This document shows, in pieces, positions 42,685 to 49,309 of a DNA stretch of 64,000 nucleotides; position 1 is the first letter of the stretch; every line of letters begins with the position of its first letter. Source of the DNA: JAMOAD01 sp023621955 (GTDB lineage: Bacteria > Acidobacteriota > Aminicenantia > JAMOAD01); NCBI GenBank assembly GCA_035403085.1, contig DAONEM010000006.1, forward strand, positions 19,626 through 83,625, given 5' to 3'. Under the pieces are notes generated by a model, which was not told where the DNA came from, did not search any database, and was given only the letters and a program-made list of their open reading frames with translations. Both the position numbers and the translations under genes were made by a program.

Positions 42685-44112
42685 ATGATGAAAACGTTGA
42701 TCAAGAAGGAGATACTCAACCATCTTCTCTCCTTCCGCTTCCTTGTCACCCTGGTTCTGCTTCTCATCGTCGTACCCGCGACGGTGGTCGTCCTAAGCAA
42801 CGATACCCTCAGGGGAAGGGAGGAGTACTCCCGACGGCAGGGGGAGATCGAGCGATACATGGAGAAGTACGCCCATTTCAACCGGGTTCACAACATTGTC
42901 GCCCCCTCCTTGGCCCCCTTGCCCTTTCATGCCCTGATCCGGGGAATCTCCGCGGAGATCAACCAGGAGGAGTTCGATAACGATCCCCTTCCCCAGGTTT
43001 TTCCTCTGACCGACTTTACGTGGATCATCAACGTTCTCATGAGCCTGGCCGCCCTCATCTTCTCCTACGACAGCCTCTGTGGGGAAAGGGAGGAGGGGAC
43101 GCTGAAACTCCTTCTCTCCCACTCCGTCTCCCGAGCCTCCGTTGTCTTTTCCAAGCTTGTCGGAGGCTTGATCGCTTTAGCGGTTCCCCTCACGGCTTCT
43201 CTCCTCCTGGGTGCCCTTTGGATCGCCCTTACGGCGAAGCTTGGCTGGACGATTCGAGAGTGGCTCGCCCTGGGGGTGATCCTTGTGGCTTCCCTCCTTT
43301 ACATCCTCTTCTTCTATACTCTGGGCCTCTTCCTCTCCTGTAGGCACGAATCATCCTCCTCTTCGATTCTCACGGCCCTCTTCGTCTGGGTCTTTTTCAT
43401 CCTCGTGGTTCCCGCCCTAAGCCCTTACGTGGCTTCGTTTCTCTCTCCCACCCCCTCACGGATCAAGCTGGATAGGGAATTGTTCCGCATTTACGACACC
43501 GAAAGAGACGAGCTTGGTGTGAAACTCACCAAAGAGGTCCGGAAGAAGATGCAAGAGCAGTATCCAATCTTGCTCCAGCGACTCTCTCCCGAAGAGGAGA
43601 AGAGAAGAATCGCTTCCGATCCGGAGTACTCCCAGGCCTACAAGAGACTCACCGAGGAGACGGCGAAGGCCTGGGCCGAGGCCAACCGTATTCAGGGAGC
43701 CAAGGCGGAGAAGCTTGAGAAAGAGCAGGAGCGAAAGGAGAAGGCCCAAACCAAGCTGTCGGTTGCTCTCTCCCTCTTCTCGCCGTTGTCCGCCTTCACC
43801 TATGTCGCCACGGAACTCTCTTCCACAGGGATAAACAACGACGACCGCTTCGTCTTCCTCCGGGAGAAGTGGCATGAGGAGTTCGAGGCTTACAGGGATA
43901 AGAGAATGGCTCTACTGAGGGCCCAGGATCCTCAAAAAGATTGGTGGAATACCCCCGTGAAGATGGACGACCGTCCAAGGTTCGTCTTCCGTGAGCTGTC
44001 TCTGAGGGAGAGGGTGAAGAACGCCGCTCTTCCCCTCTTCCTCCTCTTTCTCCTTGACCTTGTCGTCATGGTCGCGGCGGTGAGATCCTTTCTCGGTTAC
44101 GATGTCCGATGA
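42685..44112 (+). CDS. ABC-2 type permease, copy 2
   Basis: A 475-aa paralogue of the preceding permease, nine bases downstream. It shares the N-terminal helix, the GEREEGTLKLLLSHSVSRASVV coupling stretch, the multi-helix core and an identical type of ending (SFLGYDVR). Its second extracytoplasmic loop is longer and includes a Lys/Glu-rich coiled-coil-like segment (AKAWAEANRIQGAKAEKLEK region, ~330-360). With the NEW3 protein and the ATPase it completes a four-gene export or membrane-remodelling system. The substrate is unknown. The assembly gap begins 103 bases after its stop. Confidence 0.87.
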   Translation: MMKTLIKKEILNHLLSFRFLVTLVLLLIVVPATVVVLSNDTLRGREEYSRRQGEIERYMEKYAHFNRVHNIVAPSLAPLPFHALIRGISAEINQEEFDNDPLPQVFPLTDFTWIINVLMSLAALIFSYDSLCGEREEGTLKLLLSHSVSRASVVFSKLVGGLIALAVPLTASLLLGALWIALTAKLGWTIREWLALGVILVASLLYILFFYTLGLFLSCRHESSSSSILTALFVWVFFILVVPALSPYVASFLSPTPSRIKLDRELFRIYDTERDELGVKLTKEVRKKMQEQYPILLQRLSPEEEKRRIASDPEYSQAYKRLTEETAKAWAEANRIQGAKAEKLEKEQERKEKAQTKLSVALSLFSPLSAFTYVATELSSTGINNDDRFVFLREKWHEEFEAYRDKRMALLRAQDPQKDWWNTPVKMDDRPRFVFRELSLRERVKNAALPLFLLFLLDLVVMVAAVRSFLGYDVR

Positions 44113-44152
44113 CCCTTCCGTTCTGAGGACTCTCCCGTTTTCAGGAGACTAC

Positions 44153-44165
44153 TAGGGACACTCCC
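44153..44165 (+). repeat. REP-like element, copy 1
   Basis: TAGGGACACTCCC contains an AGGGA-CAC-TCCCT dyad together with the next base. The same sequence occurs at three other places in the window. Confidence 0.6.
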
Positions 44166-44171
44166 TTTTAA

Positions 44172-44199
44172 GGAAGCCCTGCTGGATAGCAGGGCTTCC
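44172..44199 (+). repeat. Strong 12-bp-stem hairpin beside the gap
   Basis: GGAAGCCCTGCT (44172-44183), loop GGAT, then its exact complement (44188-44199). It follows REP-like copy 1 by seven bases. It could also end the ABC operon, but lacks a T-run. Confidence 0.6.
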
Positions 44200-44215
44200 C
44201 CGAAGAGCCTCGAAG
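44184..44215 (+). repeat. 32-nt sequence identical to the far side of the gap (left copy)
   Basis: These 32 bases, up to the last called base, are identical to 44316-44347, the first bases after the Ns. Confidence 0.9.
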
Positions 44216-44315
44216 NNNNNNNNNNNNNNNNNNNNNNNNNNNNNNNNNNNNNNNNNNNNNNNNNNNNNNNNNNNNNNNNNNNNNNNNNNNNNNNNNNNNN
44301 NNNNNNNNNNNNNNN
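44216..44315. other. Assembly gap (100 N)
   Basis: Exactly 100 unknown bases, the usual placeholder for a scaffold join of unknown size. What it replaces cannot be told. Because both edges carry the same 32 bases, the gap may be zero-length (a missed overlap) or may hide one or more repeat units or a mobile element. Confidence 0.98.
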
Positions 44316-44347
44316 GGATAGCAGGGCTTCCCCGAAGAGCCTCGAAG
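44316..44347 (+). repeat. 32-nt sequence identical to the near side of the gap (right copy)
   Basis: Identical to 44184-44215; it contains one arm of the strong hairpin and the CGAAGAGCCTCGAAG short direct repeat. Confidence 0.9.
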
Positions 44348-44390
44348 CCAGGGAAAAGGTGGGGAGTTCTCTAAGGGGGGTAAACCTACA

Positions 44391-44401
44391 AGGGACACTC
44401 C
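44391..44401 (+). repeat. REP-like element, copy 2
   Basis: AGGGACACTCC, in the same orientation as copy 1, on the other side of the gap. Confidence 0.55.
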
Positions 44402-44526
44402 TTTATTTAGCCCAGAGCAGGCTCGCTTCCGGGGCTCGGAAGGGTGAGGGGAGGCTCCCAACATGGGGGGGAACCACGGAGCGGGGAGCGTTGTTGCCGA
44501 AAGCCCTCTAGGATGGTTCTTCCGCC
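44402..44526. other. Non-coding stretch with inverted repeats
   Basis: No gene is seen. Short complementary segments include CTTCC (44426-44430) with GGAAG (44438-44442), GGGAG with CTCCC (44449-44459), and ATGGGGG (44463-44469) with CCCCCAT (44534-44540). It could be a structured leader, a small RNA or decayed repeat DNA. No known riboswitch consensus was recognised. Confidence 0.25.
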
Positions 44527-44555
44527 TTGAGCTCCCCCATCCTTTCCGGTAGAAT
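44527..44555 (+). promoter_or_regulatory. Promoter of the TPR-GGDEF gene
   Basis: TTGAGC (44527-44532) and TAGAAT (44550-44555) are 17 bp apart, 15 bases before the ATG. Confidence 0.55.
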
Positions 44556-44570
44556 GAAAGGGGAGGGAAG

Positions 44571-45998
44571 ATGCTTCTGAAGGTCTATCGGAGAGAGGTC
44601 ATCGCGGGGGTCTTGCTCCTCACCCTTCTTTCCGTCCCTCTCCGAAGTTCTCTCCGAGATGGTTCAACCATGCCCGGCTACGTCAGGGTGATGGCCCTCT
44701 GCCTACAGAGGAGCGACAGAGCTTGCCTGCAACGCTTCGACGGGGTGGAGGACCTTGATGACGGGACTCTCCGGTACGCCCTTCTGGGCGGTCCTCTCTC
44801 CCTGTCGCCCCTCTCTCTGAAGAGGCTCTCTCCGGCGTTGACCGAAGCGGGAATCCGGTTCTTCCAGGAGGGGGACTGGGTGTTGGCTTTAGAGAGCTTC
44901 CAGGCATCGCTTCAGATCGACCGTGCTACGGGGGACCTTCCGGGAACCGCCACGGGGCTTGGGAACATGGCCCGGGTTCTGGAGAGGGTAGGGAACCTTT
45001 CGAAGGCCGAAGAGGCCTACCGGGAAGCTTGGGAACTTCGTGGCCGGTTGAGGGATTCCCGGGGCCAGGCCCTCATGCTGAACGGCTTAGGGAAACTTGC
45101 CCTCCAATCCAGACGTTACGGAGACGCCCGCACGCTTCTTCATCAGAGCCTGGAGATCTCCCAGAGGGAGAGGTTCCAAGACACGGCCACTATGGCCTTG
45201 ATCACCCTGGAGAGGGTCGAGGAGAGAGGAAATCGGCCCTGGGAGGCCTTGGCGGTGATGAAACGCCTGAGGAGGATCGAGGCAGAAGCGGGGAAGGGGG
45301 AATCGAGAAACCGGGAGTTTGAAATCCTCTTCCGGAGGGAGAGGGTCCTCGGTCTTATCGCTGAGCAGAGGCGAGAGTTGGAGAAGAGCGAGGAGTGGCT
45401 TGAGATGAAGCAAGAAAGGCTCTTCTTCCTCTTTTCCCTCTCCGCTCTTCTCACCCTCTTGGTCATTCTCCTTCTCAAACTCCTTTGCCACAAGAGGGAG
45501 ACGAACCGTCTGACGGAAGAACTCTCCCGCAGAGACCCTCTCACCGGCCTATCCAACCGTTTCGGCATGCTGGAGAGGATAGAATTCGAGAGGGTGCGCC
45601 TCAGACGCAAAAAGGTTCCCTTTTCCCTTCTTCTCATGAACTTTGACGGTTTCAACTCCCTTAACGAACGTTTCGGTTTCGAAGAAGGTGACCGGGTTCT
45701 TCGGGAGGTGGCCAAGGCTCTTCGGGAGAACCTTAGGGAAGAGGACCGGGTCGGTCGTTTGGAGGGGAATACGTTCTTGGCGGTTCTTCCGGAGACGGCG
45801 GCGGAAGGGGCCAACGAAGCGGGCGAGAAGGTCCGTCGCCATGTTGAGAATCTGGCCTTCTTCTCTCGGGACGAGGGGTACGGGGTAAAACTCTCTCTCG
45901 GTATTGTGGCGGTAGAAGATTCAACCCTCTGCGCAGAAGAACTGATAGAAACGGTTGATCGGGTTCTTTGCCGCGGAAGGGAGAAGGGGAAGAGCTGA
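44571..45998 (+). CDS. TPR protein with degenerate GGDEF domain
   Basis: A 475-aa protein with an N-terminal export or anchor helix, TPR-like repeats (~85-230: GIRFFQEGDWVLALESFQAS, ARVLERVGNLSKAEEAYREA, GKLALQSRRYGDARTLLHQS), a coiled coil, one transmembrane helix (~280-305, LFFLFSLSALLTLLVILLLK) and a C-terminal GGDEF domain from RDPLTGLSNRFG. The active-site loop reads Glu398-Gly-Asn-Thr-Phe402 instead of GGDEF, and the first metal Asp is Asn357 (MNFDGF). Diguanylate cyclase activity is therefore unlikely; the domain may bind nucleotide or another protein. GGGAGGGAAG precedes the ATG. The N-terminal half would sit outside the inner membrane. Confidence 0.85.
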   Translation: MLLKVYRREVIAGVLLLTLLSVPLRSSLRDGSTMPGYVRVMALCLQRSDRACLQRFDGVEDLDDGTLRYALLGGPLSLSPLSLKRLSPALTEAGIRFFQEGDWVLALESFQASLQIDRATGDLPGTATGLGNMARVLERVGNLSKAEEAYREAWELRGRLRDSRGQALMLNGLGKLALQSRRYGDARTLLHQSLEISQRERFQDTATMALITLERVEERGNRPWEALAVMKRLRRIEAEAGKGESRNREFEILFRRERVLGLIAEQRRELEKSEEWLEMKQERLFFLFSLSALLTLLVILLLKLLCHKRETNRLTEELSRRDPLTGLSNRFGMLERIEFERVRLRRKKVPFSLLLMNFDGFNSLNERFGFEEGDRVLREVAKALRENLREEDRVGRLEGNTFLAVLPETAAEGANEAGEKVRRHVENLAFFSRDEGYGVKLSLGIVAVEDSTLCAEELIETVDRVLCRGREKGKS

Positions 45999-46028
45999 CT
46001 CTTCTTTGACGGGAAAGCTGGAAGAGAA

Positions 46029-46063
46029 TAAAAAAAAGCCGGCGGAACCTGAGTTCCGCCGGC
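46029..46063 (-). terminator. Rho-independent terminator of the cold-shock gene
   Basis: GCCGGCGGAAC (46038-46048) pairs perfectly with 46053-46063 around CTGA. Read leftward, it is followed by a run of T. Confidence 0.9.
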
Positions 46064-46081
46064 ATATCGCGAACGATGTTC

Positions 46082-46282
46082 TTAGAGTTTCACAACTCTG
46101 GCGGCCTGTTCGCCCTTGGGGCCCTGCTTGATTTCGAACTCGACTTCCTGGCCCTCATCCAAGGTCCTGAAACCACTTCCCTGAATCTCAGTGTGGTGAA
46201 CGAAGTAATCTTTCCCTTCGTCAGTAGTGATAAAACCGTAACCTTTTTGGGCGTTGAACCATTTGACTTTACCGCGAGCCAT
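46082..46282 (-). CDS. Cold-shock family protein
   Basis: A 66-aa single cold-shock domain: GKVKWFNAQKGYGFIT contains RNP1 (KGYGFIT) and YFVHHTEI contains RNP2 (variant of DVFVH). It binds single-stranded RNA or DNA and acts as an RNA chaperone or antiterminator. AGGAGG lies nine bases before the ATG. Its promoter gives a leader of about 110 bases, as in cold-inducible csp genes, and it has its own terminator, so it is monocistronic. Confidence 0.96.
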   Translation of the reverse strand: MARGKVKWFNAQKGYGFITTDEGKDYFVHHTEIQGSGFRTLDEGQEVEFEIKQGPKGEQAARVVKL

Positions 46283-46398
46283 AAGGTGAATCCTCCTGAT
46301 AGTTTAATTGGAAGCCTCAGTAAGGGCGATTCCTCCGGCGGGTTGTTGTCGCTCCGTCAAAGTTCCGTATCCAAACCCTTGGCTCCCTAATAGAAATC

Positions 46399-46427
46399 AT
46401 TCTATCACCATTCCAAACGGGTGTCGA
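46399..46427 (-). promoter_or_regulatory. Promoter and long leader of the cold-shock gene
   Basis: On the minus strand TCGACA (46427-46422) and TAGAAT (46404-46399) are 17 bp apart. Transcription would start near 46392, leaving a ~110-base untranslated leader (46283-46392) in which no other feature is seen. Confidence 0.5.
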
Positions 46428-46541
46428 TAGGGAATCGAAAAATATTTTATTTCGAAAAATTCAAGTGTTTTCAGGTGGTTGGACATCCCTGCGGAAGAGC
46501 CCTGGAATGGCTTCATGAGAGGAGTAAACGGCGGGAAAGGG

Positions 46542-46570
46542 TTGTCTTTTTCTGAAAAATCTCCTATCCT
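46542..46570 (+). promoter_or_regulatory. Promoter of the CBM9-like gene
   Basis: TTGTCT (46542-46547) and TATCCT (46565-46570) are 17 bp apart, 27 bases before the ATG. Confidence 0.45.
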
Positions 46571-46597
46571 CATGGGGGTGGGAGAAAAGAGGCTCTT

Positions 46598-47233
46598 ATG
46601 AAAGTCCAAGTCCACGAGACAAACCTTCCTCTCAAGCGAACTCTTCAGCAAGAGGTTCTGGGGTCGTCCATTCTCCTTGGAGCATGTCCCTGGGGCCCTC
46701 CTGAGCACCTTCCGGAAACAAGCGTCGGGGTCGGAGCGGACCGAATCGGGATCATCCTGGAGTTTACCGTTCGTGAAGCTCCAGGACCGGTCATCTTTCG
46801 CACTTTTCAAGATCCCGTCTGGCAGGAGAGTTGCGTAGAACTCTTTCTCAACCCCTTCCCGGACGAGGATTCCTATTACCTTAACCTGGAGAGCAACCGG
46901 GCCGGGACACTCCTGGCGGCATGGGGACGAGACCGGTTCAACCGCCGCGCCCTCTCTCTTGAGGAGGCGGGAACCGTCGAAAGCCTGAGCGCTTCCGGCG
47001 AGGGGTGGTGGAAACTTGCCCACCGTCTGCCCTGGTCCCTTCTGGAGTCGCTGAGCGCCAAGACCATCCGTTTTCCCTACAGGGTGAGGGCAAACTTCAC
47101 CAAGTGCGGAGACAGGACCAGGCACCCCCATTGGGGAAGCTGGGTTCCCTTGGATACCCCTTCCCCCGATTTCCATCGGCCCGAACGTTTCGGGTCCATC
47201 ACCTTTCTGGGGGGAGAGCCCCGGGAAGATTGA
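46598..47233 (+). CDS. Carbohydrate-binding family 9-like protein
   Basis: A 211-aa protein resembling the CBM9_2-like group. The strand pattern includes IGIILEFTVREAPGP, the conserved PVWQESCVELFLNP (calcium/ligand edge in the family), SYYLNLESNRAGTLLAAWG, and a closing RVRANFTKCGDRTRHPHWGSW. It has no signal peptide, so it is predicted cytosolic, unlike most carbohydrate-binding modules. The ligand is unknown. It appears to be transcribed alone. Confidence 0.75.
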   Translation: MKVQVHETNLPLKRTLQQEVLGSSILLGACPWGPPEHLPETSVGVGADRIGIILEFTVREAPGPVIFRTFQDPVWQESCVELFLNPFPDEDSYYLNLESNRAGTLLAAWGRDRFNRRALSLEEAGTVESLSASGEGWWKLAHRLPWSLLESLSAKTIRFPYRVRANFTKCGDRTRHPHWGSWVPLDTPSPDFHRPERFGSITFLGGEPRED

Positions 47234-47470
47234 AATCCCGCTCTTTGAGCGTTGGAAAAGGGCTTTCTGCTAGGAGTTAACGAAGTTCTTCTCGTGGAAA
47301 ACGGCTCTCCCAGACCCTCCTGGGGAGGAAACTCCTGTCGGGTGAGCGGAAGCACAAAAAACTGTCAGAAAAGGAAGTAAACGGGGCCGACTCTACCCAG
47401 GACAACCTTTCGGGAAGGGGGTTTGCGAAGAGAAAGTGAAGGGCGGGCGGTGGATCGTGAAAGAAGAGAG

Positions 47471-47496
47471 AAGGGAGAGCCTTGGGGCTCTCCCTT
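47471..47496 (-). terminator. Hairpin terminator of the FKBP gene
   Basis: AAGGGAGAGCC and its complement surround TTGG. Read leftward, the downstream DNA is moderately T-rich, without an unbroken run. Confidence 0.55.
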
Positions 47497-47507
47497 CTCG
47501 GAAGGGT

Positions 47508-48233
47508 TTATTTCTGAGGGTTCGCTTCGATTGAGAGAAGTTCGACTTCGAAGACCAACGGGGAGTTGGGAGGGATTACCTCTCCGGCTCCTCTCTCTCC
47601 GTAAGCGATCTTGGAGGGCATAACGAGGATGTACTTAGAGCCTACAGTCATCAGCTGGACGCCTTCGCTCCAACCGGGAATGACCCTGTTGAGGGGGAAG
47701 ATGGCGGCCTCACCGCGCTTGTAAGAGCTGTCGAATTCCCGTCCGTCCATGAGAGTGCCGCGGTAGTGAACCTTGACGGCATCGGTGGCCTTGGGACGAG
47801 CGCCTTTACCTTCGGTGATGACCTTGTACTGAAGGCCGCTCGCGGTGCTTTTAAAGCCCTCTTTCTTGGCGTTGGCGGCAAGGAAGTTCTCTTCCAAGGA
47901 CTTGTTCTTCTCGGCCATGGCTTTCTGTTTCTCGGTCTCCCGCTTCATCATCTCCTGGTTGAACTCGGTCATAGTCTTCTGGATCTCTTCGGCGTTCAAC
48001 AGGGGCTTGGCATTCTTCGTGGCGGCGTCACGGATTCCCTGGACGATGCTCTCTACATCGGCTTCGGGGTAACTGGCGATGAAGTTCTTCGCAAACTCAT
48101 GCCCGACGGCATAACTGTTCTTCTTGACGGAATTGTCCAATTTCGCTGTTTCTCCTTCGGACTTGCCCTTTTTCTGGCAAGCCGCTACGGTAAGAAAAGA
48201 GAGGATCATCAGAACACACAGGGTTTTCTTCAT
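47508..48233 (-). CDS. FKBP-type peptidyl-prolyl isomerase lipoprotein
   Basis: A 241-aa FkpA/Mip-like protein. The lipoprotein signal ends TVAAC (Cys19). Residues ~30-125 form the helical dimerisation domain of this class (SYAVGHEFAKNF, SIVQGIRDAA). The C-terminal FKBP domain (from ~130) shows VKVHYRGTLMDGREFDSS, VIPGWSEGVQLM, YILVMPSKIAYGERGAG, IPPNSPLVFEVELL. It assists folding of exported proteins in the periplasm. Start 48233 has GGAGCGTAGG just upstream and gives a normal signal; the upstream ATG at 48266 does not. Confidence 0.93.
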   Translation of the reverse strand: MKKTLCVLMILSFLTVAACQKKGKSEGETAKLDNSVKKNSYAVGHEFAKNFIASYPEADVESIVQGIRDAATKNAKPLLNAEEIQKTMTEFNQEMMKRETEKQKAMAEKNKSLEENFLAANAKKEGFKSTASGLQYKVITEGKGARPKATDAVKVHYRGTLMDGREFDSSYKRGEAAIFPLNRVIPGWSEGVQLMTVGSKYILVMPSKIAYGERGAGEVIPPNSPLVFEVELLSIEANPQK

Positions 48234-48269
48234 CCTACGCTCCTTAAAGGTATGGAAAAGACACACTTA

Positions 48270-48298
48270 ACTATACCAGAGACGGGCCGAAAAGACAA
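48270..48298 (-). promoter_or_regulatory. Promoter of the FKBP gene
   Basis: On the minus strand TTGTCT (48298-48293) and TATAGT (48275-48270) are 17 bp apart. Confidence 0.55.
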
Positions 48299-48304
48299 AG
48301 CTCT

Positions 48305-48333
48305 TTGACAGCGCCTTTCCACTCCGTTAGAAT
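48305..48333 (+). promoter_or_regulatory. Promoter of the YigZ-family gene
   Basis: TTGACA (48305-48310) and TAGAAT (48328-48333) are 17 bp apart. The ATG at 48339 is five bases after the -10 box. Confidence 0.65.
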
Positions 48334-48338
48334 TGAGA

Positions 48339-48959
48339 ATGGAGAACCTTTACTATCGCCCTTCCGCTTCTTCGGGTCCCGAAGAGCTCAAGGAGAAGGG
48401 CTCCCGCTTTCTCGGCTTCCTGATTCCCGCCAAGAACCGCGAGGAGGCGGAAGAGGCTCTGGAACAGTTGAGAAAGAGGTATCACGACGCGACCCATGTT
48501 TGTTTCGCTTACAGGATCCGTCGAGGCGAGATCGTCCGCAGCAGCGATGACGGAGAACCTTCGGGGACGGCAGGCGTTCCTATCCTTCAGGAGCTCAAGA
48601 GGGAGGACCTCTGGGATGCCTTGGCGGCTGTGGTCCGCTACTACGGAGGGGTGAAGCTCGGAACGGGAGGCTTGGCGAGAGCCTATTCGGAGACCGCCAG
48701 GTTGGCCGTTCAGGGGGCTCCACGGGAGGGTGTCGTTGTCTTCAAGAGGTTCTCTCTCCGTTACCCCTATGCCCTGGCCGGCGAAGTCGCCTCGGTCTGT
48801 GGAAGGTTCAACCTGAGCCCCAAGAGGGTTATCCAGGGGATGGAAGGGATGGAAGCGCTTCTGGAGATTGAAGAGAAGCGTGCCGAGAGTTTTCTCAGAA
48901 CCCTTAAGGAGGTCACCCGGGGAGGGGAGGGAGTGGTGATCGAAGAGTTGTCGCAGTAG
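48339..48959 (+). CDS. YigZ/IMPACT family protein
   Basis: A 206-aa member of the UPF0029/IMPACT family; eukaryotic IMPACT modulates GCN2, while the bacterial role is unsettled. Seen here: GSRFLGFLIPA, DATHVCFAYRI, SSDDGEPSGTAGVPIL, VVRYYGGVKLGTGGLARAYSE, then the small C-terminal domain. These are the hallmark motifs and the length is normal. The ATG at 48339 lies five bases after the -10 hexamer and no ribosome-binding site precedes it, so a leaderless message is likely. A TTG at 48333 overlaps the hexamer. Confidence 0.92.
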   Translation: MENLYYRPSASSGPEELKEKGSRFLGFLIPAKNREEAEEALEQLRKRYHDATHVCFAYRIRRGEIVRSSDDGEPSGTAGVPILQELKREDLWDALAAVVRYYGGVKLGTGGLARAYSETARLAVQGAPREGVVVFKRFSLRYPYALAGEVASVCGRFNLSPKRVIQGMEGMEALLEIEEKRAESFLRTLKEVTRGGEGVVIEELSQ

Positions 48960-49006
48960 CGGCGTCCATGACTGCTGACAGGCGTTGAAAGTTTTCGGGA
49001 GGAAGA

Positions 49007-49228
49007 GTGCCTATAGCGATGCTTTACCTTTTAGAGGGTCGGGATCGGGAGACGAAAGAGCGTGTGATCCGTGAGGTGACCGGTGCGCTGGAGAGAAGCC
49101 TTGGATCGCCTCCGGAGAAAATCCGCGTCATCCTTCAGGAGATTCCTTCGGAGTCCTGGGGTGTTGGAGGAGTCCCTCTTGGCAAAAAAGAGCTCCCAGA
49201 GAGGGGGGAGGAACAAAGAGAGGGTTGA
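49007..49228 (+). CDS. 4-oxalocrotonate tautomerase family protein
   Basis: A 73-aa small tautomerase. After removal of the initiator Met, Pro at position 2 would be the catalytic N-terminal proline. The fold markers MPIAMLYLLEGRDRETKERV, VTGALERSLGSPPEKIRVIL and EIPSESWGVGG match the family. The hydrophilic tail after GKKEL is longer than in the 62-residue classic enzymes. It starts with GTG, with GGAGG five bases upstream, and lies 47 bases after the YigZ-type gene. The substrate is unknown; no aromatic degradation genes are nearby. Confidence 0.85.
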   Translation: MPIAMLYLLEGRDRETKERVIREVTGALERSLGSPPEKIRVILQEIPSESWGVGGVPLGKKELPERGEEQREG

Positions 49229-49273
49229 GAGAGATGGTTCCCTCTCCAAGGCCCCTTCCGCCTGGGGACTCGA

Positions 49274-49297
49274 CGAGGAGAGCCACGGCTCCCCTCG
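49274..49297. terminator. Inverted repeat between converging tautomerase and M28 genes
   Basis: CGAGGAGAGCC pairs with GGCTCCCCTCG with one mismatch and a two-base centre. Neither side has a strong T-run. Confidence 0.35.
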
Positions 49298-49309
49298 CCG
49301 AGGGCCACC

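Noticed and set aside
44168..44464. 98-codon minus-strand frame across the gap
   Set aside because: It runs through the 100 unknown bases and repeats LRGSSGKPCY from the duplicated 32-mer; it is not a gene.
44402..44526. 4.5S (SRP) RNA or 6S RNA
   Set aside because: The GGAAG and GC-rich hairpins suggested it, but the conserved SRP apical loop sequence is missing and no convincing 6S bubble could be folded by eye.
44348..44570. Cyclic-di-GMP riboswitch before the GGDEF-type gene
   Set aside because: A few short matches (GTAAACC, GAAAG) were seen, but the conserved GEMM core is not present in the right order.
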